A DNA stretch of 64,000 bases from Apostichopus japonicus (taxonomy: Eukaryota > Echinodermata > Holothuroidea > Aspidochirotida > Stichopodidae). The notes beneath the pieces are model-generated. The model saw nothing but the letters and a program-made list of their open reading frames with translations. It made no database searches and was not told the DNA's origin. Shown piece after piece: positions 29,481 through 41,900 of this stretch. The position numbers and the translations under genes were made by a program. Position 1 is the first letter of the stretch; each line of letters starts with the position of its first letter. Location: contig NC_092565.1 in NCBI RefSeq assembly GCF_037975245.1, positions 8,114,999 to 8,178,998 of the forward strand, in the 5' to 3' direction.

Positions 29481-32400
29481 CTGGAGGTCTACTTTAAAAT
29501 GGTTAAAACAGTAACTGTTCTCATTCGTACTGTTCTTAGGATTCCGATTACTGTAATTACATTAAGTAAATGGTTACTTGGATGCTGAGTTTAGTCTACC
29601 TAATATGACAATTGACTGCTGCAGGACCTGTTTTTGGTTCATTCACTTGAGGCATATCTATGAATGAGTTGTGCAAACATATTAGATGAATCTGAAAATG
29701 TTGTTGCTAGCCTTCAGTTAAAAGAATTCTAAAATCCCATGGCATATATGAAACCTGGTTACGTATTCAATTCAAATTAATTATCATACAGGTGTTTCAA
29801 AAGATTGCATTAATCTTGCAATTATTTTTTGTCAAAACTAGCTGGAATCAGGGAAGTAACATGAAATGAATTTTGTTTGTGTACGATAATAGTAATATTA
29901 GTTGTAATATTTCTGAAGCTTAGTTATCTTCCAGATTATTGCTGGACTTCCTATTGGTGAAAATCTGTTGAGCTTTACAGGGTCCGTTTTCTTAATTTAT
30001 CTTCATTCCAGGAAATTTTTTTGCTGTTTTGTCAGACCTGAAAAGTATTTTAAATTTCTCCAGAGACAGTTGATGCCTTTTAGGTTTGTTGGTTTAGGTT
30101 TGAAGCATATTGGGAAATAGGTTCCTTTGTGGTTTATCCTGCATTAGTAAGGCTGTACTGTATTACGATAAGAGAGTGTCACTTTACTATACACATAAAA
30201 GGAATCGGAGACAGGATTTCAATAGTGATTACTCATACTGAATGTGATTGTTTTCAGTACTAACCTTTAGGAACTTAAGACTTGTTTGTGCCTGTTTTAC
30301 AAGATATCCAATCCTGCTTGCTTTTATGACATTTTGCAGCTTAGTAAGCCTTTCTTTGATGCTGAAAAATCAAGAAATATAAAGGTGGGTTGAAAGCCAA
30401 TTGATTAAACTATGCAAAGAACATCTATTTAGGGTACTGAATGCAACTATCAAAGTTTAAGTGTTAGTGACCCTTGTATAGCCCTCAGATGGTTACTTTG
30501 TACAAACGCGCTTAAAATGCATTGAAGACTCGCCCCAAACCATGTGTCGCCCTCTGAAAAAATTCACTTTCCGTTGCTTGCAAGTGAAGTTTTCTTCTTG
30601 TCGCTGCAAAATATAGACAGTAATGAGAAGTGATACCTTGTTATCTTTTATCTGGACCTGAGATCAGGGAGCTCCATAACAACTCCCTGCTGAGATGTCC
30701 ATCACTGCTATGTACACTGTGTTGTGGGTATTGACCATTGCTGCATGTATTGACTGTACATTAGTGTCTGTGTGTGTATTTTCTGGGATCAATGGTGGTG
30801 TCTAACACTTCTGTTACACCTCATACAAAACTAGGTCAGATTACTGGCATCAGACGTTTCTTTGTTTCTTAAGTGAAACAAAGAAATACAACAAATGCAC
30901 ACTGTTTCCAAAAAATTGATGTGATCTGCTGCTTGTAGAAGACCTGCTCTCCCAAAGACAATGTTCTCTGTAGCTTGCATGGGAGCTGGAGGGGATGGGG
31001 GTGCTTTTAATAAGCAAAGATGAACAATGATCAAGCTTATCTTTTTTGATGCATACCAATTTCAAGTTTTTTCATTTTTTATTGTAAAAGCTTTTAATAG
31101 CATTTTGCTTCACTAACTAAAGTTTGATACAAACTGTAAAATTGTCTTGGAAGAGAAATGTCAATGAATTGCCTTATCACCTGTTTTACAAATATTGGTG
31201 TCATAATATTAAACATATAGACTTTGTTAGAACAATAGTTGATAATACCATTTTCTTCTTATTTGTTTCTTTGTTTTCTTTGATTGATGTCATTTTTATT
31301 CATTGCCCTTTGCAGCAAGAACTGATTTTAGGAGCTACGAACGGTTCCATTCTTCCACTTTGTAATTTATGTACACCGATGCATATCATGTTGTGGGAAT
31401 ATTTTCAAGGTCAGGAGAAGGCTATTGTCTGTTACACCATTTTGATCTCAATATGTAAATTGAGGTTGGAGGGTGGGGGGGGGGTGGCAGCGGTGTGTGC
31501 AAAGGGGATGGACATGGCATTCTGGGCACATTCAGTTGCCAGGATGAAAATTACATAATTTTCAGCTCCCGGGTGGCTTGATGTACTAGTTCATAGGAAA
31601 GTCTAAGATTGATTGAAATCCCATTTGGTAAACTGACTAATCGGTATAGTCCAAATCTAATCCAGTTTAATCAGTAGTATCTAAATCCAGAAAATGTAGA
31701 TGTAAGCATTCCCAAGACCTCACCCCACTCCCCTTTACTCTTAGCCAATAACAGCTGTGTACAGTTTTAATTATTATGAAACAAATCGCCGCTTTTGTTG
31801 GTTTACATTTTATGAAACGTTCTTTGACCAGTCACTACAGTCCCAAAAAGGTTAGTCAGTCTCGACATCGATCTAAAGTCCGATGAAAAGTGGTGAATGT
31901 ACCCTCCTGAATCCAGGGGTGTCATTCATGGGGGGGGGTTGGACAGGGGACACGTCCCTCCACTTTCTGAAGGGTGTGGGACAAAATCAAATATGCCCCC
32001 TCTCTCAGGTTTAGTGACTGACTCGTGTAGGCGCTGGGCCTATCAGGCTCTTAATGTATTTTGTATCGCATAAAAGGAGCTCAAACATTGTGCTGTGAAA
32101 TTAGAAGTATAATTCATGTTTAATTCTCATCTGCTCCTCAACAACCCCTCCCCGATGAAAAAATAGAACTTTTCAAGTGGGTTTTAAAAAAGAAGTATGG
32201 ATTTCATTTATAGCTATATGCTAAGCCAGCAGATAAAGAAAGCTCGCAGCATGCGCGAATCTCCTTTCCAGTACATTATTTTCGTATTTGATAGTATGTT
32301 GTATTATCACGTACACGCAATATAGCGCTGCATGTTAATTACATTGTTATTATAGTTTGTTTAATAATGCCACTCATGATAGTTTCAAGTGCCTTTGACA

Positions 32401-34342
32401 TAATTACATATTTCATTGGAGTTTTGAAACAGATACGTAATGTGCTTAGCCTGGTTGCTACGCTGCTAGTCATGTTGTTGTTATAACCAGGTTAATTATT
32501 ATACCGCATGTAGTAGTTTCGAACATGTTCACAAAAATATTATATTTGTGATTTAGTCAAACAATGCCAGGTACAGGGACGTAGCCTGTGGGACAGGGGT
32601 GCAGCTGTCATGCACCGTTAGATTTCCATTCATAAATGATGCTATTTCAGTTTCAGTTAGGAAATGATCATATCATTCCTTCTGATTTCATTGATGAGTA
32701 ATGTGACCTCAATATTCTAGATACGTAGTGTAGGAATTTTGCGTTCAAAAATAACACAAGGTTTATTTTAACGCGCTCAGTACGTATATGCCCGATCGCG
32801 GATTCGATGACCGTCCGTTGAATTATTTCGGTTGTTTCGGTTTCACGAGTTTTGTTAGAATAACAATAAACGCAGAGAGCTCCTAAGATTTAATCTGCGT
32901 GAACAGTGTAGCAGTCTAAACTGAAACTATACGGTTCATAAATATATTTACTAAGTATTGGCCTATATATATTATGATATAGGCCAATCAGTTTCATCAG
33001 TGGCGTCACCAGACATTTAAATCTTGGGGGGAGGGGGGGGGAACAGGGAGGGCACAGCACTTAATTAGGGTCACCTTATTTATTTGTGAATGCCGCGCTC
33101 TGGAGAGGGGTCAAGGGGAGGGTGTGTCCCCTATGAGAATTTTTTATTAATTTAGGGTCTCAAGATGCAATCTGGTGCTATACAATTTGCAACTAGAAGT
33201 AAATTTATGTTCAAGAATTTCGGGCTTAGTCTGTCCGATATTTATGTTTTTAACTGAGGCGGATAAAAAACGTTGTACAAAAAATGGAAATTAACCCATT
33301 AAGATCCCATAAGGGCCCCTTGGGCGGGCCCCACCCGATCAAGGCATATCGCCAAGGCCGCTCGTCATATCCGCCAAGTTATTTAATTCCTCTCTCTTAT
33401 ATGGTACTTTTGTGATTTCAACTCGCTACTAGAGAGCAAGAAATATCTAAAAACGCCTTGAGAGATACTCAATAGAATTTGATAGTAAATCCTCTTTTTG
33501 GACATTATGTTACTTTCGTTTAAAATGTTGCAGCTTCCGGAACTTTACACCCATCCACGTATTCCCAGCCAATAACATTTTTCAGTATGCTTATGAACAA
33601 GATATGCTCCTTTTGTTGCACTAAAGTCGGTCCGAAATCGCCCTATATACATCACCACACTTTCAATTGAAAATAGTGAATGTACCCCCCTGGTTGGGAT
33701 TTAGATATTTAGATTGTTTAGATAAAACATCAATGTCTCAGTCCATTTTTTTAATGGTCGCTGTACATCCCCATATAGTGACGCCATGTAAGGGGAAACA
33801 GAGAGAACGATTTTTTACCTTCCTGGGGAGGTGCCGGCATATATAGCCCATTCGGACACGTATCTGCAACGGACCGACCCAGTGAACCGGAGTTTTCTTT
33901 TGCTGTGCTAGACGAACTGGTCAGTAATAATTTCGTTTAAATTTGTTCACGCCAACTATATGTACGCTTCTTCAGAAACGGCGCCAAGGGCAATGGGGAA
34001 TTTGCCTTTCCCGCATCAAGATGTTCACCCCCAGTCGGCAGCGGTAATGAAACGTTCTCCTTTTACGTCCACTGAAACATCCTTTATTTTGGGTATAATA
34101 TTAGGCTGTCAAAATGCTAAACCTTCCGGGGATTCGCCCCTACAGGGACTTTGAAATACATTGCATATACATACATACTATAGATATTTTGTAAAAAAGG
34201 TCACCCAGGAAAGAACCATATGGGCACGAAAACCAAGCTACTGAACGACGTACATGATACGCCCTCAAACCCAGTCCCATTGCATTGGGACTGTGACTGT
34301 GTGATCATCGTCGGGTGTGTATCACCATTCCCCTCGAAAGAA

Positions 34343-34386
34343 AACAGATACTACACATGATCTTAGCCAAAAGGCCTAGAAGCGAT
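34343..34386 (-). pseudogene. U2 snRNA 5'-domain-like sequence (minus strand)
   Basis: On the minus strand 44 bases match the 5' end of U2 snRNA with about two differences: atcgcttct, ggccttttggctaagatca and the branch-site pairing region gtgtagtatctg. After that the match stops: stem-loop II and the Sm-site region are not recognisable. About 50 bases further on lies a separate hairpin (cagtccca...tgggactg, about 34273-34294). Probably a truncated U2 retrocopy; a divergent snRNA-like gene cannot be excluded. Confidence 0.7.
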
Positions 34387-34837
34387 ACCTACTATAGAGT
34401 GTATTTAAAATAATTTCAGGAGAACTGTCTGAAAGCCTTGCAGCTTCCGTGCTTGGAATACTTTCCACATAAAGTAACTTCCCCTTTCTCACATGTGCTA
34501 CGAGAAAACAAGAAATACATCAAACCTAACTTCATTTCCGGGGCTGCCCCCCGTACGTGGAACCTCAAACAGGACGAAATTTTAATAAATAAACTCAGCA
34601 GTGTCCTGAGATACAGTTCGTGAAATGTAAGTATAATTTCTCAAGAACAAGAACTATAGGCCTCTATGTGGCCTATCTGAAGTACTGCAGCACTCCCAGC
34701 CGATAATAGTGTACGACAATGCAAGTTGCCCCTTATCTGTTATTTCCGATATGTTGCTCAGGTAGTCACTGCAAGTTGGTCAAAATGGTGAATGTACGAC
34801 CATAGTTATTACTTGAATTTGAATTTCATGTAAAAAC

Positions 34838-35169
34838 CAGGCGCGTAGCCAGGAATTTGCCAAGGGAGGGGCGAAACTGTAGATTCGGCATTGCAAACTA
34901 TCAGAGCCTTCTTTATATAAGGCTCTGCAAACTATCTAAGCGTAGCGCCACCATATTTGGCGCGAAGCGTACAAGAAAATTTTGGCTGTAAATGCCTCCC
35001 AGATCGCCGGAAATGGCACTTCCCATGCCTTGTTAGTTGCATCTTAGCATTTTCTCTTTTGAAAATACTAGCGATATCATAAAAACCTTAAAAAAATTTG
35101 TAAAAAATATGCTCAAGGTGGGGGGGGGGGGCGGCTGGCCCCTTCGCCCCCCCCTTGGGTACGCGCCTG
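34838..35169. mobile_element. hAT-type MITE, 332 bp, with perfect 8-bp target duplication
   Basis: Ends caggcgcgta(g)cc and gg(g)tacgcgcctg are inverted repeats, and gtaaaaac occurs immediately outside both ends (34830-34837 and 35170-35177). TIRs starting CAG and 8-bp duplications are hallmarks of hAT elements. No transposase. It contains a 12-G run and a nested 26-bp palindromic insertion (34902-34927). Confidence 0.88.
34902..34927. mobile_element. 26-bp palindromic hAT-like micro-insertion
   Basis: The sequence reads CAGAGCCTT, an 8-base AT-rich spacer, AAGGCTCTG, with caaactat directly before (34894-34901) and after (34928-34935). CAG...CTG ends and an 8-bp duplication fit hAT insertion, but nothing is left between the end repeats. 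It sits inside the hAT MITE. Confidence 0.6.
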
Positions 35170-35919
35170 GTAAAAACTATAAAAAAAAAAAGATAAATAA
35201 AAATTGTGTTCATTGATGATGTGTGGGATAGGGAGGAGTGGACATGTTAGAAAGCGCCCACAACTGTTCATGATGTGCACTTTATACTTGTGCGTTCTTG
35301 CACTTCCAAAATTTGTGCCCTTCCCCAAAGTGTTTGCTCCCCCACTTTCCCCCCTCCGCGCCACGTTTGAACTTCTATAGTGTCCCCACTGCCCCCACCC
35401 ACATTCTCTACATCGAAGTCGGCTTCAACGATCCCCTCCTTTTGTTTTTGGAACCCTGTCGATGAGCGGGCGGAATATTTCATCGTCCGTAGTTGTTTGC
35501 AGATGAAACAATGAATGAAAAAGCTGTAAAGTAAACTGCCGTACGAGAACTTTGAATTCCGGTGCTTCCATGCCATCCCCTCCCCCAACATCTGTCCAAA
35601 ATACTCCCCTTTAGTAAGTTCCCACAATGCTTAGTAATGACTGCCTGCACAAAAGTGACGCTTTGTAAGTCGCTTCATATTATTGACGCTCTACTCACGC
35701 TCATGCCATGTCACATGTGCTTGTTGCACGCTATTACACTCATATACATGTTTCGCCTAGCCTATATGATATTGTACAAATACACAGTACATATGTACGT
35801 ATAGCATCTATAGGCACGCAAACTTTTTTTTATGCACAGGCACCGTATTAGTACGTACACGTAATATAGGCTTTACAGGTTACACACGCATGGTATGGAA
35901 CGGAGTAGCCGGCGTCATA

Positions 35920-35961
35920 ATGGAGTCTTGGAGCATGTACAAAACCCAAATGCAGCAGCAG
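35920..35961 (+). CDS. TIA1: TIA1 exon 1 (start)
   Basis: It has 14 codons, [14 protein letters not shown], donor gtaaat, phase 0. Assigned because it is the nearest in-phase ATG exon; N-termini of this family are short and variable. The alternative start is the in-frame ATG at 35890. Confidence 0.65.
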
Positions 35962-38900
35962 GTAAATTATATATGACTGTATTTCCCTTACAGTACATGG
36001 AAAGTAATTTCAAACTAACAATTATTTTATTCTTTCTCTCCTAGGAACATGGGGATGAAAGCCAGAGAACCCTGTAAGTATAAAGTAACTTCTCCTATTT
36101 CCCTACAGCCTAGGCTATTAGCCTAACGTACAGCATAACCTAGTGTTAAGCATGTATAACGTGTAACTCGTAAATCATGAGGTCTAACAATAGGAGTGTT
36201 ACGTTAGGCTATAGTATAGCCCATAGGGGTACAACTAGTATAGAATACCCGAGTATAGAATAAGTCCGCGGTGTAGCCGGTTTCTTCGTCACAATGCCCA
36301 CAAAGTACAACAAAGATTAACAGATCTTATTATATAGCCTAATGCAGCAAGGGTATTTAACTAAGTAAAAGGATGCAAGCAGGGTAGCCACTCCCTGGGA
36401 AACCTTGGGACTTAGGCCTACAAATACTTTCAAACTTTCTTAATATTTAACTGGCGTAATAACATACTTCTTTGGACAGAGCTGGTGTAGCCACTCCTAG
36501 GAAAACTTTGCACTTATCCGAGGACTAGTCTTTTTTGAAAACATCGTCACACGTACATGTATTAACAATTCTAATTATAAAAGGCCTGAATCAAAAGGGT
36601 CATACTAATTAGCGTCAACAGGCCGATTTCACGACAACTCAAGACAACAAGTTTAAAATACCATCAAATACAATGGATGTAATCAGAGTGTATCTGGAAA
36701 CACATTTAAAACTGACTGGAACCAGCTTGCCTACAAATTTTTCACCGGAAAAAAAGGTTTTTTGTTGTAAAAATCGTCAAGTTTCTCAGTCCGTTGCATT
36801 GGACGACGTGATGCTAGTGCGCTTGTGCAATGACATTGGACCGCACCATTACACTACAGATAAGTGCAATTTTTAAGTCGAGAATGGTGCTCAAACACTC
36901 GTGTCAATGTCTTTACAAGACGTCAAAAGTAAAATAAGCAAAGACTTATACAGAATAAATTACACGGAAAGAATAATAAAACCAGACAAAATAATAGTTA
37001 GCAAGACTCTTAAAATTAATAAAAACATATGTAATTACAAGGGAAAAACAATAAAAAATTTTCACTATTTTAAAAACATTCAATGATTTGATGTGGAGTT
37101 CATTCATCATACTACTTTGGTGCTTTCTTACTACGTCAACCCGCCTTACCAGAGCCGTATATTCTAAATATACGGCTCTGCACCTTACTAACACTGTACA
37201 CAAAGGTAGTTCGCAAACCCTAACACAAACCAACCCATATCATAATGGTGCGGTCCAAAGTCTTTGCGCAGGCGCAATAGCATCACGTCGTCCAATTCTA
37301 CGGATGGAGAAAGTTGACTATTTTTACGAAAAACAAATTTTTTGCTGTGAAAAATATGTATGCACGATACTTTCAGTCAGTTTCAAACGTGTTTCTAGAT
37401 ACACTTTGATTACAACCATTGTATTTGATGGTATTTTACACTTGTTGGCTTGAGTTGTCTTGAGTTTTCGTGAAATCGGCCTGTTGACGCTAATTAGTAT
37501 GACCGAATCAAAATACTGTTTTTGTGAAAACTTTCTTAACATTTAACTGGAGTAGGAAATGATTGGAGTCAGTGATGGGTTGTTCCTCTTATATTACTGC
37601 AAGGGTATTTGAACGAAGTAGCCGGTATAGCCACTCCAGAGTCCTGGGGAAACCTTTGGACTTAGAATACTTTCAAACTTTCTTAACTTAAAAACTTGCA
37701 TAAGAAGAGACTCCTTTTTGAAGGAACCGTTGGACAGATATTTCAAAACATGATGGAAATGTCAACGTAGCGACCCAATTGAGGGGATGTTTTCGTGTGG
37801 TGGTATATTCTATAAGTGCTCCCTATGGGCACCAACAGGCCCAGAGAAAGTGCATCTTTTTTCACTGTTGTACACAATTTTTATGTTAAGAGTGGGGTAG
37901 TACTTTCCTCAGTTTTAGTTAACAATTAAAATTGTCAAATGAATGGGATCAGTGTTCAGTTTTACCTAAATTACATTTTGCGGTCATTAACATAAGTTTT
38001 AAGTTTAGACCTAATCCTAATTTGGGCTGTTAGGGTTACTATGTTAGGACATAGGCCTTACAGTTATACTCAGCAAATTGAAAGGTTCATGATGCAGACA
38101 GCTTCTTTGTATTCAACTAGGTCTAGGATTGAGGTTTGGTTGGCTTTCGCTTTAAGTTATGTCAAGGGCCTTAGGCTAGAAACCTGATCTGAGGCCATGC
38201 AGACTTCGATATCTTCTCCCAAGTCCTAGGCTAGGTGGTGTATGCTTTGGTGTGTGATTTGCATTGTGTTAAGTCCTATTGCAAGTCTAAGTTTGCATGT
38301 CCTAAGTTTGCATGTGATTATTATGTAATGTTATGGCTAGTAGACCATAGGCTTGGGGTTCGGTTTGTCCTATCCTATACAGCAAGACAATATAAGTAGT
38401 GATGGGATAGTCCAAACATAAATTTGCTATTTTCGGTATGTCCTCCGAGTACCCAATTCTTACGCATGCAACCCTATAAGCCTAATGTTTATAGACCATG
38501 GAGGCCTTCATTCACGTATGTGGTAAGACTAAACAATTGTTTAACCCATGAACTGATTTCTACATGACACCTGCATATTTATATAGACTACAAGCGACGT
38601 TTTCCCCCAAATGATGTTTTTTAGTGATCTATGAAAAAGTTTTGTTACTTGTAAATGTGCAACTCTTTGGCATTTCCAGCCTAACAATGCAATGCCCCAT
38701 TGACTAAATTACACATGAAAATGTGGTTTGCATGAAGAGAATTTCTTAAAGCATTTGTTGGGATATATTTACATTAAATTTGTAAAAATATGCAATGGGA
38801 GACCATGAACAGTATATTGTGCAAACCAAAACTTTCTGACAGGAATGTTACGATATGTGATATCATACTTGCACTAGGTCTATCCCCCAACCTGTTCTTT

Positions 38901-41900
38901 CATTGCGTGGCACTAAGGCTAGCGGTCCAGGAGGTCCCGGCTATTTATAGATTAGTTTGAAAGTCCATTAAAACTATATCAATCTACCCTTATTACTAAA
39001 TGATGATGTCCGATTTGTCATCATAGACCAATCACATGTTGCTTGATTCTTGCAAGTATGGACAAAATCTTTTTTGGGATCGTTCCTCTAAATTTGACAC
39101 AGGTTGTCAACTGATGAGCTGCTCCAGAGTACACAGATCAACTTGTGTTGCATTGAGTGTGCAAGTATGCAACGTGGAGAGATTTCTATACGGTACAGCA
39201 TGCACATGTGAAAGAGCAGTTGATCCAAACTTGGGAATAGTAAACAAATTTTCACCAAATTTTACACTTTAAACACATCAAGATAGAAGGGAATATCACA
39301 AAATGATGAAATAACAGAATACATTTGAATTTTGTCCACATTTTCATTAATGATATCAAGTGATTTTACAAAGTTCCAGACTGGGTAGTAACGGCTTGGA
39401 CAGGGTAGTATCTTTCTTGGTCATTCCTCTGGGTAACCGTTCCCATCACATCAGTTTTGAATGTTTTGCACAAGCAAGTTACGGCACATATTCATCACAA
39501 AGAATCCAATTGATTTCAGTACAATCTCAATCTACAATAAACAATGCTTATGTTTAACAATTTTAAGAAGACTAACTTTTGTTTGGGAAGGCTCCAGGTC
39601 CCCTTAAACAGTCTTTAAACCTGCTGTAAAGGTCACTCACCACTAATTCTGTTAGATTGTAAGGCTCCCTACTTGATCTTAAAGTGGTACAAAAGGTTTT
39701 CTTTTCACATCTTCACTGCAAATTGGTATGCCCAGCTTAACAGACTTTACTTCATTGTAGCTGTGCTTAGATCTAACAGATCTTCCACACATATTGAAAA
39801 CTATCAGTTTGGCATAATAGCTTTGCGAAAGTGAAAATCTGAAAATGGCAGTCTCAGTCTGTAAACTTCCTTGAAACACCTTAAACTTTGAAACATTGAT
39901 TGAAGTGTAATAATGTCATGTAGATAGCACACCAAAGAATGAGTCACAAGACACACCTCTTTCAAAACATACTTTCAGCTTTATTGAAAACAAAACAAAT
40001 CCAAACATCATCCTTCCATTTTAGATTACATATCACATTGACGCTTGGCCACGTCTGAAGTCACATGTTTCTTAATGGTTAATATTATCACATATAGTAT
40101 TGCAAATAATAGTTACGTATGGAATTGATTGATGTTACAGCAGCTCTAAAGATGCACAAATTGTTTTAACACAAGAAGAGAACAAGCACACAGTTTGTGT
40201 TATCCATGTTTAGTGAAATTTTAGCTGAAAGCAATTTGTTGACAGACTTAGACCAGACGTGGTGAATTTGTCTAGGCCTAACGTTAGGCTACTGACACTG
40301 CAGTATTGTTACTAGGATTATAAAAATGTGTCCGTGTGATGCATCATTTCTCAAAAATGTTTGTGTACGCTCAAAACTGAATACGAGTATGAGTACTTAC
40401 TACAAGCCTGCCCTTGCTCTCTTGTTTCCTGAAGCAAATTACAAATCTCCTGTGAGCCCACCCATGAGAGTAAATGTCCACAGGTTACAAGTTCCCTGTG
40501 TAGTGTAACCGGATTAAAATTGCCAAGAGTGAAGACAGCGCCATCATTACGATGAATGGGAAGTATTCATCAGTAGTTTGACCTATGAGTATGATGTTTT
40601 GATTGTGTTTGAATGAGTATGTGACGCTTGCTTGTAAACGCTCCAACTTCAATAGGATAACTGGGGTACATTTTGTATGTAGGTTCCCCTTAACTTAAGT
40701 AGAACTGGTTGGGATTGTTGTTGGTATTTGTCAAAGGTCAACACGGGTAAAAGTCTGAAAATAGTGTTCTACCAATATCTCAAAGAAGTTGCAGGAAGTT
40801 GAAACTTTGTTTATAGCTTGCCGTTTGTGAGTAGACGATTTGTAGTGTTTTCAATGAATGTCAAAAGTCAACAGAGGGAAAATCTTGTAAACATGATATC
40901 TCAAGGAAGGTTACCTATGTAGTTTTAATATTTGGCACGTGGATTTCCTGTAATTAGTTCAGCAAATGATATTGTATGTGGATGTCAAAGATTATTTGGG
41001 ATCAACAGAGAGCAAAATTTCAATCTATCAAAAGTGCTATATGTCCAGGACCAGGCTATAAAAGGAGCTCATATATGAATGGTTTGATAGCCTTGTGTAT
41101 GGTATAGTTTGTACACAATTTGATGTAGGTCAAGAGTTCAGTTGTCAGCAGGTGTCAACACTTGAACACTGTAAATTATTTCCAGATAGAAGACTGTAGC
41201 TGGTATATATGGCTATGGTTTCTCTATATTTAGTATAAGAACCCTAATGTTTTTGGTGGAGAGTACAGGTCATTTGGGTCTGGCAGAGGTTACACTCTGG
41301 AATTTTTAAAATGACACTATATGATAGGCAGTTTCATCTGATGCAATATCGGCATTTAACTTCCAACAATGAGCACCATGAGTTTAGTAATTCTTTGTGA
41401 AGGTCAAAGGTCATTGAGATCAGCAAGGGGGGAAGTGTTGATACCTTAAAAGCAGTATAGTTGGATAATTTGGTTATCAAGGTTCAGATTTCTACTTTGC
41501 TTCAAGTCAATTGTTGTTTAAGGCTAGTAGAATTCAATCCCTGGAAATTGTTCTGTTGAGTGAGAAGGTTATTTGAGGTCAACAGAGGTCAAAGTTTGAA
41601 AACCTTGTAAACATGTTACTCACAAAGTAGATGTTTGATGAATGTAATATTTAGAACATGGGTGCACCTTATTGAGTAGAAGAACTGTATTAGTCTATTG
41701 TTTTCTGTTGAGATCAAAGATGATTTGAGTTTAACAGAGTTCAAGTCTGGAAACCTTGTAAACAAGATAACTCAAAACTGTAATGTGGATGAACTTTATA
41801 TGTAGGATGTGGAAGTAGCATATTGATTAGAAGAAACTCAATTTTTTTCAGTGATGGTTTGAGGTCAACAGAGGTCAAAGTCTGAAAACCTAAGCTCTCA

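Larger units (their letters stand above)
28642..35889. other. Intergenic region NHLRC2 to TIA1
   Basis: It holds the NHLRC2 3' UTR (no clear AATAAA close to the stop), GGTCA-type repeat units at about 28930-29480, several poly-G runs, a U2-like piece (34343-34386), a hAT MITE (34838-35169) and, near the right edge, the TIA1 promoter. Fragments beginning caggggtgtcattc (31914), cagggacgtagcc (32578) and cagtggcgtcaccag (32998) resemble hAT-type ends, but I could not pair them. No gene seen. Confidence 0.6.

Noticed and set aside
31124-31558. 144-codon open frame with an acceptor-like site at 31316
   Set aside because: Donor is weak, no homologous partner exon nearby, and the end is a poly-G tract. 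Not enough to call a gene.
32998-33060. hAT-like end cagtggcgtcaccag
   Set aside because: No matching inverted end or target duplication found nearby, so no element is called.
33960-34623. Two short + strand frames (33960-34154, 34438-34623)
   Set aside because: Moderately protein-like but without homology or linking splice sites; lie in repeat-rich intergenic DNA.
35268-35627. 119-codon minus-strand frame upstream of TIA1
   Set aside because: Composition follows a C-rich tract, no recognised domain, no splice partners.
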